The notes: a model not told the origin generated them from the sequence alone. DNA of 35,266 bases from CAZFCK01 sp964517355 (GCA_964517355.1 CAZFCK010000021.1:1-35266); one strand, 5' to 3'. Shown: positions 16,017-24,291, counted from the first letter of the stretch. Made by a program: numbers and translations.

Positions 16017-17009
16017 ATGCCCCAACCTGATATCCCCCTTCTGGAAATCACGAATTTGAGCGTGGAGTTCTCCACCTATCAGGGGACGGCCAAAGTCCTG
16101 CAAGATATCAACCTGAGCATAAAAAAAGGGCAAATTCTCGGCCTGGTGGGTGAAACGGGGTGCGGCAAATCAGTCACCGCCCGCTGCATCCTGCGGCTTA
16201 TCCCCACCCCGCCGGGGCGCATCACCTCGGGCCGCATCCACTTCCATGACGAGGACCTGTTGCGTTGCAGCAACAAGCGGCTGCGCACCATCCGCGGCAA
16301 CCGAATTTCCATGATATTCCAGGAGCCCATGTCCAGCCTCAACCCCGTGTTCACCGTCGGCAACCAGATGATGGAGGTGGTCAGGCTGCACCAGAAACTC
16401 TCCCGCAAAAAAGCCGCAGCTCGATGCATCGAGACATTGTCCCAGGTGCAAATGCCCGACCCCGAACGTGTGCTGCGCAAATACCCCCACGAACTTTCCG
16501 GAGGCATGCGCCAACGGGTGATGATCGCCATGGAGCTTTCATGCAACCCGGAACTGCTGCTTGCCGACGAGCCCACCACGGCCCTGGACGTAACCGTGCA
16601 AGGGCAGGTATTGCAAATCATCAAGGAACAGGCCCGCATACGCAACATGGCCGTATTGCTCATCACTCACGATATGGGCGTGGTCGCCCAGGTATGCCAC
16701 CATGTGGCTGTGATGTACGCGGGGCAGCTTGTGGAAAGCGCCCCCGTCAAGGATCTCTTCGCAAACCCCAGACACCCCTACACCAAGGGGCTCATCGCGG
16801 CCATTCCCGGTGCCGGAGGCATAAGCACCGGACAACTGGCTTCCATACCCGGCACAGTGCCCCAACTCGTGTCGCCCCCCTCGGGATGCCGTTTCAACAC
16901 GCGATGCGACAGGCGCTTCGCAGCCTGTGAAGCCGGCGCTCCTCCACTGCTCCCCACGGAGAAGGGGGGGTATGTGGCCTGCCACCTCTACGCGGGGGCA
17001 GGCTCATGA
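16017..17009 (+). CDS. dppD: Dipeptide ABC transporter ATP-binding protein DppD
   Basis: Cytoplasmic ATPase, 330 residues. Walker A is GETGCGKS (45-52), signature LSGGMRQR, Walker B LLLADEPTTALD, and the H-loop THD. The C-terminal oligopeptide-transporter extension contains the Cys motif CRFNTRCDRRFAAC. The ATG at 16017 has AGGAG about 10 nt upstream; an earlier in-frame start would overlap dppC heavily. The stop overlaps the dppF start (ATGA), so DppD and DppF are made together as a heterodimer. Confidence 0.92.
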   Translation: MPQPDIPLLEITNLSVEFSTYQGTAKVLQDINLSIKKGQILGLVGETGCGKSVTARCILRLIPTPPGRITSGRIHFHDEDLLRCSNKRLRTIRGNRISMIFQEPMSSLNPVFTVGNQMMEVVRLHQKLSRKKAAARCIETLSQVQMPDPERVLRKYPHELSGGMRQRVMIAMELSCNPELLLADEPTTALDVTVQGQVLQIIKEQARIRNMAVLLITHDMGVVAQVCHHVAVMYAGQLVESAPVKDLFANPRHPYTKGLIAAIPGAGGISTGQLASIPGTVPQLVSPPSGCRFNTRCDRRFAACEAGAPPLLPTEKGGYVACHLYAGAGS

Positions 17010-17974
17010 ACACTGCCGTGGTCCGGGTGCAGGAACTCGAAAAACGCTTCCCTTTGCGCGGAAAACTGCTACGCCGCAGCAGACGCTATGTGCACGCCGT
17101 GGACGGCGTGACCTTTGATGTGCCAAAAGGGCGGACCTTCGGTCTGGTGGGCGAAAGCGGCAGCGGCAAATCCACCGTGGGCGGGTGCATTCTGCGTCTT
17201 CTGACTCCCGACGGGGGGCGGGTCCTATTCAAAGGCACGGACATGGCGCCCCTTGAAGGCCAGGAACTGCGCAAACTGCGGCGTCAACTCTCGGTGGTCT
17301 TCCAGGACCCGCAGTCGTCTCTTGATCCTCGCATGTCCATAAAAAACATCGTGGGCGCGCCCCTGGCCGTCAACGGTCTGGCCCGGGGGCGCGAACTTGA
17401 AGAGCGCGTGGCCGCACAGCTTAGCGAAGTGGGACTCGCCCCGGAACATATGACCCGCTACCCGCACGAGTTCAGCGGCGGGCAACGCCAGCGCATCGGC
17501 CTGGCCAGAGCCCTGGTCACCGATCCGGATTTCATTGTCCTGGACGAGCCGACCAGCGCTCTGGATGTTTCCGTGCAGGCGCAGATACTCAATATGCTCC
17601 ACGAGCTGCAAACCCGTCGCGCGGTCGCCTATTTATTCATATCCCACGACCTCACCGTGGTGCGCCATGTCAGCCACCATATTGGCGTCATGTATTGCGG
17701 CGCGCTTGTGGAACACGCACCGACGCAAGAACTTTTCGACTCCCCGCTCCATCCGTATACACGGGCTTTGCTTGCGGCCGTGCCCCTCCCGGACCCCGCC
17801 AATGTGCAAAATCTGGCTCCCCTGTCCGGGGATGTGCCCAGCCCTGTGGATCTCCCCGCGGGATGCCGGTTTCATCCGCGCTGTCCGCAACGCATGGAGA
17901 TGTGCGCCTCCCTGGCGCCCCCATGCGTGACGCCCCACGAAGGCCGCAGCGTGGTGTGCCATTTATACGCGTAA
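17006..17974 (+). CDS. dppF: Dipeptide ABC transporter ATP-binding protein DppF
   Basis: Second ATPase subunit, 322 residues. Walker A is GESGSGKS (49-56), followed by VFQDPQSSLDPRM, a DppF/OppF signature, then FSGGQRQR, Walker B FIVLDEPTSALD and the H-loop SHD. The C-terminal Cys motif is CRFHPRCPQRMEMC. The start overlaps the dppD stop by 4 bp. A gap of 299 bp follows before the aminopeptidase gene. Confidence 0.92.
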   Translation: MNTAVVRVQELEKRFPLRGKLLRRSRRYVHAVDGVTFDVPKGRTFGLVGESGSGKSTVGGCILRLLTPDGGRVLFKGTDMAPLEGQELRKLRRQLSVVFQDPQSSLDPRMSIKNIVGAPLAVNGLARGRELEERVAAQLSEVGLAPEHMTRYPHEFSGGQRQRIGLARALVTDPDFIVLDEPTSALDVSVQAQILNMLHELQTRRAVAYLFISHDLTVVRHVSHHIGVMYCGALVEHAPTQELFDSPLHPYTRALLAAVPLPDPANVQNLAPLSGDVPSPVDLPAGCRFHPRCPQRMEMCASLAPPCVTPHEGRSVVCHLYA

Positions 17975-18273
17975 ATCCGCGCGTCTTTCCCTGGTCCAAG
18001 CGACGTGCTGTTGCATGTGCTCCACATCGCTGGCGTGAGGCAACAGCAAGGCAGTACAAGGCAGTGGCGACGTACAGGAACCGTTATCGCCCACTGTCCT
18101 CTGCAATTCCCTTATGTCCGGACAGATTGCGCACACATCTCGCCCCTTGCGGGTACAGGGACGAAGGAGTAAGGATTGGTGCCCCGCATGGCATGAGAAC
18201 GCTCACCTGCGGTACTGCGAGAGTTTTTTTTACGTATGGGCCACCACGCTGAACAAAGGTTAGGGACGACACC
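17975..18273. other. Gap between dppF and the aminopeptidase gene
   Basis: About 300 bp with no convincing gene. It contains a short direct repeat, AAGGCAGT (18046-18053 and about 18057-18064), and a run of eight T (18226-18233) preceded by only a poor hairpin. I see no clear promoter. Short open frames here are antisense continuations of neighbouring genes. Confidence 0.5.
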
Positions 18274-19098
18274 GTGAAAATTTTTATTTGTGCTGATCTT
18301 GAGGGCATTGGCTGCGTGGCGCGGCACGAACATACGCGCCCCGGCGAACGTGAATATGAGCGGGCGCGGAACTGGATGACCCGGGAGGTGAACGCCGCTG
18401 TGGAGGCGGCATTCGAAAACGGCGCCACTGACATTGTGGTGGCGGACTCGCACAACGTGGGCTTGAATCTCCTGCCGGACCTCATGCATCCCGCGATACG
18501 GCTTGTCATGGGCGGTCCTCGCCCCTTGGCCATGATGGAAGGCATCCAGGAAGGCTTTGACGCCGTGTTTTTCATCGGCGCCCACGCCATGTCCGCAACT
18601 GCGGATGCCAACATTCCGCATATCTTTACCGGTCGCATACAACGTTTGGCGCTGAACGGCGTACAGGTGGGGGAATTGGGGCTCAACGCAGCACTGGCCG
18701 GCTATTATCACGCGCCCGTCATGCTGGTGGCCGGCGATGAAGCCGCGTGCGCCGAGGCCGAAGCCCTTCTTCCCGGAGTGGAGACTATCGCCGTAAAACA
18801 AGCCATTGGAGCCTACGCCGCGCTTTCGCAGACTCCCTCCCGCTGTCAGGAGCTTATTCGCGAGGCTGTGGCAAGCGCCATGCATCGCACGACACCCGCA
18901 CCTATCTGGCGGGTAGAAGGCGGTGTGCAGTTGGAGGTGACGTGCAGCACCCCATCAGGGGCGGACAGAGCCCTGCGCGTGCCCCGCACTGAACGCATCT
19001 CCGCGCATACGGTGGTTTATCAGGCGGAAGACATGCTCGAGGCCTTCAAGGCCTTCAACACCATGGCGGATTTATTGGATTTGGTGACGTTCATATAA
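18274..19098 (+). CDS. M55 family D-aminopeptidase (DppA type)
   Basis: Zinc peptidase of 274 residues that removes N-terminal D-amino acids, typically D-Ala, from short peptides. All zinc ligands known from Bacillus subtilis DppA appear at nearly the same positions: D8 and E10 (ADLEG), H60 (ADSH), H104 (GAHA), E134 (GELG); the catalytic His corresponds to H116 (NIPHIF). It starts with GTG at 18274, with AAAGGTTAGGGA upstream. It lies downstream of the dipeptide importer in the same direction, paralleling the Bacillus dpp operon in content but with the enzyme last. Together they suggest uptake and digestion of D-amino-acid peptides from peptidoglycan. The cytoplasmic location fits the lack of a signal peptide. 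Confidence 0.9.
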   Translation: MKIFICADLEGIGCVARHEHTRPGEREYERARNWMTREVNAAVEAAFENGATDIVVADSHNVGLNLLPDLMHPAIRLVMGGPRPLAMMEGIQEGFDAVFFIGAHAMSATADANIPHIFTGRIQRLALNGVQVGELGLNAALAGYYHAPVMLVAGDEAACAEAEALLPGVETIAVKQAIGAYAALSQTPSRCQELIREAVASAMHRTTPAPIWRVEGGVQLEVTCSTPSGADRALRVPRTERISAHTVVYQAEDMLEAFKAFNTMADLLDLVTFI

Positions 19099-19136
19099 GG
19101 CCGTCATCTTTTTAATAAAAACGTGGAGAAAAGAAT

Positions 19137-19193
19137 CCGGAGGGAAACCTTGCCGCCGCAGTAGCGTCACTGGTGACGCGGCTCTCCCTCCGG
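19137..19193 (-). terminator. Large two-tier hairpin, probable terminator of the minus-strand gene
   Basis: Outer stem CCGGAGGGA (19137-19145) pairs with TCCCTCCGG (19185-19193), and an inner stem GCGTCAC/GTGACGC lies at 19164-19179. On the minus strand it is followed by ATTCTTTTCT. It lies between converging genes. The CCGGAGGGAAACCTT arm resembles the hairpin at 34809-34845. Confidence 0.55.
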
Positions 19194-19264
19194 AAAGTCA
19201 TTTCGTAAATTCGACAGGTTATTGAACCCTTGTCGTTATGTTCCCATATTCCTCCGCAAGCGGA

Positions 19265-19924
19265 TCACGGGGTAAGGTAGAGTATGTAGACGCGCCCCCC
19301 GTGATGTAAAAAGCCCCAAGGAATGTTGCCGATTGCTTCATTATTGTTAAGCCCCTGCATCACTGCGTTGCGATTGAGCGCATACTCTTCAATGGTCCAC
19401 GCTGAGGCGTTGATGCCGTTGGTGTCTACGAGCAAGGTAAGAAATTGTTGCGAAGTGGAAGCCAATCCAAAAGGAATAAATCCATTACTGGTATAGGGCG
19501 ATATTTCCCGCTGCAAGCTGTTCAGGCTCAACCCCGAGGTGATCAGAGCCCATCTGTTTATCGGTACCCGTGTACGGACGTAAATAACGTAAAAAAAACT
19601 ATTATAATAGGAAAGCCCCATAGGGGTGTAGCCCTGCCGGCCCATGTCGTCCAAACCGCGCTGCAACTGGTTTTGATTGCCGTATTCCCCGAGATACCAG
19701 GCGTCCGTGGTTTGATTGCCGTCGTTGACATAGAGAATATTCAACCTGCCCTGCAAAAAAGTCAGCCCGACAGGTACATAGCCTCTGGAGATGAATCCGC
19801 TTATCTCATTTTGAATCTGGGCGGGAGCCACACTGTGCTCCCTGAATTCCCAATAGTAGGCATGCGCTGTGAACGCCTGCAGACTCAGTCCCAAGGCCAC
19901 GAAGAATAGAGCCAACCGCTTCAT
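19265..19924 (-). CDS. Secreted protein with four imperfect repeats, function unknown
   Basis: A 219-residue protein with signal peptide MKRLALFFVALGLSLQAFTAHA, cleaved at about 22. The mature part consists of about four repeats of 45-50 residues. Each has a short helical lead, then a GYxPxGL or GFIPFGL turn, then a hydrophobic strand such as LNILYV, FYVIYV, FLTLLV or YILYL; several also carry a W-x-x-x-E-Y-like segment. The pattern recalls small tandem repeat domains of bacterial secreted proteins, but I cannot name a family. The ATG at 19924 follows GGGGAGG; upstream in-frame ATGs have no such site. It appears monocistronic, with its own -35/-10 pair at 19974-20002. A periplasmic or surface location is likely. 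Confidence 0.75.
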   Translation of the reverse strand: MKRLALFFVALGLSLQAFTAHAYYWEFREHSVAPAQIQNEISGFISRGYVPVGLTFLQGRLNILYVNDGNQTTDAWYLGEYGNQNQLQRGLDDMGRQGYTPMGLSYYNSFFYVIYVRTRVPINRWALITSGLSLNSLQREISPYTSNGFIPFGLASTSQQFLTLLVDTNGINASAWTIEEYALNRNAVMQGLNNNEAIGNIPWGFLHHGGRVYILYLTP

Positions 19925-20295
19925 ATCCTCCCCCTTTATTAAGAGTAATTTTCGCATCTTCATTTTCTCTACTCTTATACTCAACAATCCTCCGCAGGAC
20001 AATGTACTACTCTGCCTCACTTTTTCGAAAATTGACTTCCCTCGCCTTCACAAGCGGCACGGTCAGCTCCTTCCAGTTACGTACAGCATCTCGCAACATG
20101 GCAATTTCCTTGAGCTATTTCCATCAGGGAATGCCGACCTCCATTCTAACCGACTATCACGAATAATGACAGCTAAAAAACGGGACACCATGCGCCACAT
20201 CCCGTTGGTCTCTTGGCAGACTACGGGCAACCACGAAAACAGGTTGCGCAGCATGGCGAAATCCGAAACGTCCGGATTGGACGAGCGTGCGAAGA
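19925..20295. other. Gap upstream of the secreted-protein gene
   Basis: This 371-bp stretch holds the promoter candidate at 19974-20002 and a small inverted repeat CGTCC/GGACG (20269-20283) just past the end of the ATPase gene. Open frames in both directions lack ribosome-binding sites and recognisable sequence, so I call no gene. Confidence 0.5.
19974..20002 (-). promoter_or_regulatory. Candidate sigma-70 promoter of the secreted-protein gene
   Basis: On the minus strand TTGTCC, a 17-bp spacer, then TATAAG. It ends 50 bp before the start codon at 19924. Confidence 0.5.
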
Positions 20296-21390
20296 TCAGA
20301 GGCTGTTGGTCACCACCTCGCGGTCAATGGTCAGGCGATAGGTGGAGCTGTCCGTGACCTGTAACTTGTCCGAGTTGAAGGGGTCGAATTCAAAAGGGGT
20401 GATGATACGGCTGAATATTTCGCGCAAGGCTCTGGCGCCGATGCGCGTATGCTGCACGGAATGGGTGGCGATGAGTTCCAGCGCGTCTTTGGTTATCTGC
20501 AAATCCACGCCCATGGTTTTGAAGTAATCCCTGGAATGTCTGAGGGGCGAATCATCCGCGGCCAGCAATATCTTTTTGAGTTCTTCCACACCCAAATCCT
20601 GAAGCACGGCGATGGAGCTGAAACGCGATATGAACTGCGGGGTCATGCCGTAGCTGAAAAGATCCACCAGGCGAACCTGATCTTTGAGGTCCAGCTTTTC
20701 CAACATGTGCGTCCCTTTGTCATCCGTGATTTCCACCTTGGTCATGCGCCGGTCATCCTTACCGGCTTTGATGGCGGCCACGATCTGGTCGTAAAGCCCC
20801 TCGAACGCCCCGCCGCAGATAAAGAACATCTTTGAAGAATCAATGGGGATGCGCGCCTGGCGTTTTTGGCTATGGTCCACGCGCACGGTTTCATAGAGGA
20901 TGCGCTCTCCTTCGATGAGCGTCAACAAAGCCTGCTGAATGGCGATGCCCAAAACGTTGGGCTTGCCGGAAATATACGCCGCGATCTTATCAACCTCGTC
21001 AATGCAGATTGTGGCGTTTTCCATATATTCACGCAGCTTATCATCGGTTGTGTAAATGCCGAAGGTGTTGTTGACCGCGAGCTCCAGCGCTTTGAGCAAC
21101 CGGCTGAGGTTCACGTCGCCGATTTCTTCCCCCGCCAGCATGTTGGCGTTCATGATGGCCATGGCCCTGTATTTCTTTAAGGCAGGGTGTTGCTCGTAAA
21201 ACTTTTGAATGGTGTTCATTATGGTGGTCTTGCCCGTTCCGCTGTTGCCTATGAGCAAGATGTTCCCGGCGCGCAGTCCGTTGATGTGCTTGTATATGGC
21301 CACCGCCACTTTGCGCAGTACCTGCTCTTGGCCAAGGGTTTTGCTGGTGAGAAACTTGTAGATTTCGCGAGGCAGCGGCAAATCGGTCAT
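20296..21390 (-). CDS. ClpX-like AAA+ ATPase lacking the zinc-finger domain
   Basis: A 364-residue ATPase closest to ClpX. Walker A is GNSGTGKT (48-55), Walker B ICIDEVDK (128-135). The segments QQALLTLIEG and FFICGGAFEGL are ClpX hallmarks. The conserved ISRF (254-257) and sensor-2 IGAR (317-320) are followed by a small C-terminal domain. It departs from ClpX in three ways: no N-terminal zinc-binding domain, the pore-loop GYVG is replaced by GEEIG (about 87-91), and the ClpP-docking IGF loop is absent, its place taken by a charged stretch (about 209-228). The ATG at 21390 follows GGAG. A terminator-like hairpin lies in its leader. It is unlikely to be the housekeeping ClpX, and its substrate is unknown. 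Confidence 0.82.
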   Translation of the reverse strand: MTDLPLPREIYKFLTSKTLGQEQVLRKVAVAIYKHINGLRAGNILLIGNSGTGKTTIMNTIQKFYEQHPALKKYRAMAIMNANMLAGEEIGDVNLSRLLKALELAVNNTFGIYTTDDKLREYMENATICIDEVDKIAAYISGKPNVLGIAIQQALLTLIEGERILYETVRVDHSQKRQARIPIDSSKMFFICGGAFEGLYDQIVAAIKAGKDDRRMTKVEITDDKGTHMLEKLDLKDQVRLVDLFSYGMTPQFISRFSSIAVLQDLGVEELKKILLAADDSPLRHSRDYFKTMGVDLQITKDALELIATHSVQHTRIGARALREIFSRIITPFEFDPFNSDKLQVTDSSTYRLTIDREVVTNSL

Positions 21391-21402
21391 AATGGGCTCC
21401 AG

Positions 21403-21439
21403 AAAAAAAGGTCCAGGCTCCGTCATGCGGAACCTGGAC
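21403..21439 (-). terminator. Intrinsic terminator/attenuator ahead of the AAA+ ATPase gene
   Basis: On the minus strand GTCCAGG, T, TCCG pairs with CGGA, G, CCTGGAC across a 5-nt loop, followed by C and seven T. It lies between the aldolase gene (ending 21496) and the ATPase gene (start 21390). The T run ends only 12 nt before the ATPase start codon, leaving room for a ribosome-binding site but no promoter. Confidence 0.75.
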
Positions 21440-21495
21440 AAGAGTACGAAAACATGCCCCAGGAAGCAACAGGGGCGAAATAAAACTGCCTTGAA

Positions 21496-22518
21496 TCAAT
21501 CCAGACTCTTTTTCAGTGTATCGAGAAAGTTCCGGATATCCTCTTCACAAGTATCCCAGGAGGTGACGAAACGACATTCGTTGCGTTCCTGGTTCCAGAC
21601 ATAGAAAAAATACTCTTGTTGCAGCCTGGTGATGCTCTTGGGGGGCAATTCCACAAACACGTGGTTGGTCTGCACGGGGCGGGTGGGGCTCACGCCAAGA
21701 ATCTTCTCCATGCCGTGGGCGAGCAACCCGGCCATACGATTGGCATGGACGGCGTTGCGCTGCCACAAGTCGTTTTGCAGCAGCGCTGTGAACTGCGCAC
21801 TCACGTAGCGCATTTTGGAAACAAGCTGCATGGCTTGTTTGCGCATATTTTTCACCCCCCGGCTCAGCCCGGAGGTGAAAAAGACGACGGCTTCGCCGCA
21901 CATCATGCCGTTTTTCGTGCCGCCAAAGCTGAGAACATCCACCCCGAGTTCACGTGTGCATTCTCGAAGCCCGAGACCAAGAGCGGCTGCGGCATTGGCG
22001 ATCCGCGCGCCGTCCATATGCAACAACATATTATTTTTATGTGCAAAATCCGCAATTGCACGCACTTCTTCGGGTTGGTAAAGAGTGCCGTACTCGGTAC
22101 ACTGCGTTATGCTGACCATGCGAGGCTGGTTGACGTGCTGGTTGCCGAAGGCATGCAGAAGCGGACGCAGAGTATCAAGTTTTATCAAGCCGTTATCGCT
22201 CGGAACGGTAACAAGTTTCGCCCCCGTGATGCGTTCGGGCGCGCCGCACTCATCAACGTTCAGGTGGGCGCAATCAGCGCACAGCACGGACTCGTAGCAC
22301 CGCAGCACAGCTTGCAATGAAAGCACGTTGGCGCCGGTTCCGGTAAGCACGATAAACGGCTCGCAGTCTTCGCCGAAGATCCGGCGCATGGAGGCCAAGG
22401 CGTGCTCCGTCCAGGGATCGTCACCATAGCCCACGGCATGGTCCTGATTCGCCTCCCGTATGGCCTGCATGATTACCGGATGGACAGAGGCGTTGTTGTC
22501 TGAAGCGAATGAGCGCAT
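21496..22518 (-). CDS. ltaE: Low-specificity L-threonine aldolase
   Basis: PLP enzyme of fold type I that splits threonine or allo-threonine to glycine and acetaldehyde. The protein has 340 residues. K202 in SFGGTKNG is the Schiff-base lysine, D169 in HMDGAR binds the PLP nitrogen, and the N-terminal SDNNASVHP and GYGDDPWTE match the family. The ATG at 22518 follows AGGAG. It is upstream of the ClpX-like ATPase on the same strand, with a terminator between, so the two are only partly linked. Beta-eliminating lyases are a more distant alternative. Confidence 0.9.
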   Translation of the reverse strand: MRSFASDNNASVHPVIMQAIREANQDHAVGYGDDPWTEHALASMRRIFGEDCEPFIVLTGTGANVLSLQAVLRCYESVLCADCAHLNVDECGAPERITGAKLVTVPSDNGLIKLDTLRPLLHAFGNQHVNQPRMVSITQCTEYGTLYQPEEVRAIADFAHKNNMLLHMDGARIANAAAALGLGLRECTRELGVDVLSFGGTKNGMMCGEAVVFFTSGLSRGVKNMRKQAMQLVSKMRYVSAQFTALLQNDLWQRNAVHANRMAGLLAHGMEKILGVSPTRPVQTNHVFVELPPKSITRLQQEYFFYVWNQERNECRFVTSWDTCEEDIRNFLDTLKKSLD

Positions 22519-22916
22519 GAAAAGCTCCTGTGAATGCTTTAGGATACAGGGGATTGTTTCGGTTGAGCCCTTGGAGAAGCGGCATAGCTCAGGGGCGGCA
22601 CCCGGTCAAGAGCGGCAATCCTTCTGGAAAGCCCCAGAATTATGGAACCGACAGGAGCCATTCCATAATGTTGGAAAGGCATGCCTTTGCAGAATGGTAA
22701 CACCATGGTCATCGACTTGAGGATAATGGGTGATTGCCGTATGGTATACGCCGTTTTGCCTCCCCATATTGCAACATTGCGTCATGCCTGAATTTTATTA
22801 TGATAAACAGCGCATCCTTAGCGGCTTCTTAAACATGCACAAAAATATCGTGTATTGTCCGGTAAGGGCGTTATGCGTATAACACGCGCCACACTTTAGC
22901 TTTTGCGGAAGACTCT
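22519..22916. other. Divergent intergenic region between ltaE and wecB
   Basis: The 398 bp contain a perfect 9-bp inverted repeat, ATTATGGAA (22639-22647) and TTCCATAAT (22661-22669), a smaller one ATGGTAACACCAT (about 22695-22707), and the wecB promoter candidate. I see no gene. The repeats could be operators or stem-loops. Confidence 0.5.
22855..22883 (+). promoter_or_regulatory. Candidate sigma-70 promoter of wecB
   Basis: TTGTCC, a 17-bp spacer, then TATAAC, ending 33 bp before the start codon. The small palindrome GTTATGCGTATAAC (22870-22883) overlaps the -10 box and could be an operator. Confidence 0.55.
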
Positions 22917-24044
22917 ATGAAGAAAATCATCTTCCTCGCCGGAACCCGGCCTGAAGCCATAAAATTGGCTCCGGTGATTCGTTTTTTTCGCGAACACGCA
23001 CGCGATGATATGCACGTGTCGCTGTGCTCCAGCGGACAGCATAAGGAAATGCTGCACCAGGCTTTTTCGGATTTTGAATTGACTCCGGACATTGATTTGG
23101 CCCTGATGCAGCCGGGGCAAACCCTGGCGGGATTGAGTTCCAAATTGTTCACCGCCGTGGATGCGATGCTTGAAAAGGAAACGCCCGACTGGCTCATGCT
23201 CCAGGGAGACACCACAACGGTCATGGTGGCTTCGCTCTGCGCATTTTACAGAGGAATAAAGGTGGGGCATATTGAAGCCGGTCTGCGTAGTTTCGACCGA
23301 TTCCATCCTTTTCCCGAAGAGATAAACAGGCGCGTGACCGGATTGGTGGCGGATAAACATTTTGCCCCCACGCAGGGCGCATGCGACAATCTGTTGCGCG
23401 AAGGAGTTGCCGCGGAGGATGTCCTGGTCACGGGCAACACGGTCATTGACGCCTTGCTTTGGATGGTGCGGAAAATTGAAAAAGAGACAGCTCCCTTGTT
23501 GCCCCGGGAAGTCAGCGGCATTATCAGTCAACAACAACCGTACATATTGATAACGGGACACCGCCGGGAAAGCTTCGGCAAAGGCTTCGAGGAGATATGC
23601 TTTGCCATCCGCGACCTTTCCGTGAAGTTTCCGTGGATCACTTTCATTTATCCGGTGCATCTCAATCCCAACGTACGGGAACCAGTGATGCATATTCTGG
23701 GTGACGTGCCCACGGTGTTGCTTATAGAACCGCAAACTTATAAACCGTTTGTCAAACTTATGCATTGCAGCACGCTCATCCTCACCGACTCCGGCGGCAT
23801 CCAGGAAGAAGCCCCCAGCCTGGGCAAACCGGTGTTGGTGATGCGGGACGTCACCGAACGTCCGGAAGGCGTTCAGGCAGGCACCAGCAAACTGGTCGGA
23901 ACGCGCCACGCCGACATTTTCAGGGAAGTCAGCTCGCTCTTGACCGATGATGCCGCTTATAAAAAAATGTCCATGGCGCATAATCCCTACGGGGATGGAA
24001 AAGCGAGTGAAAGAATTTTCAATGCACTGATTGACGACAACTGA
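22917..24044 (+). CDS. wecB: UDP-N-acetylglucosamine 2-epimerase (non-hydrolysing)
   Basis: Converts UDP-GlcNAc to UDP-ManNAc for surface polysaccharides. The protein has 375 residues. The motif GTRPEAIK (9-16) is followed by D98 (QGDTTT), E120 (GHIEAGLR), E134 (FPEEINRR) and H215 (TGHRRESFG), matching the catalytic residues of E. coli WecB (D95, E117, E131, H213) within 2-3 positions. The C-terminal nucleotide-binding lobe has TDSGGIQEEAP and the RPEGV segment. The ATG at 22917 follows GGAAG. No ManNAc dehydrogenase (wecC) is adjacent, so the product may feed a pathway encoded elsewhere. A family A repeat lies 21 bp after the stop. Confidence 0.93.
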   Translation: MKKIIFLAGTRPEAIKLAPVIRFFREHARDDMHVSLCSSGQHKEMLHQAFSDFELTPDIDLALMQPGQTLAGLSSKLFTAVDAMLEKETPDWLMLQGDTTTVMVASLCAFYRGIKVGHIEAGLRSFDRFHPFPEEINRRVTGLVADKHFAPTQGACDNLLREGVAAEDVLVTGNTVIDALLWMVRKIEKETAPLLPREVSGIISQQQPYILITGHRRESFGKGFEEICFAIRDLSVKFPWITFIYPVHLNPNVREPVMHILGDVPTVLLIEPQTYKPFVKLMHCSTLILTDSGGIQEEAPSLGKPVLVMRDVTERPEGVQAGTSKLVGTRHADIFREVSSLLTDDAAYKKMSMAHNPYGDGKASERIFNALIDDN

Positions 24045-24065
24045 TTACCCGCCAACTATTATTTT

Positions 24066-24229
24066 ACTCGACTTTTTGGGTTGAGTGTACACTATAACAA
24101 TTTGTATTTGTTGAAGAATAATAACAGATAAAGTCTTACTTCCGGCGTCCAGGGGCCTCCTCTGGTCGTCGTGCGGGCGCGAAAGCCCGCGACTTTATTC
24201 TTTTTTTCTTTAAGTCCGAAAGTCGTAGT
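24066..24229 (+). repeat. Family A repeat, complete copy A4 (MITE-like)
   Basis: Best full copy, 164 bp. Left end ACTCGACTTT and right end AAAGTCGTAGT are inverted repeats of each other. In between lie an AT-rich arm with CACTATAACAATT, hairpin CCAGGGGCCTCCTCTGG, hairpin GCGGGCGCGAAAGCCCGC, and a T-rich arm. It contains no coding sequence and lies just after wecB. Confidence 0.9.
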
Positions 24230-24291
24230 TAATATGCTCTAATCGTCATGGTTGACGCCCGCCGCGGCGTCAGGGAGATATTGATCGTATC

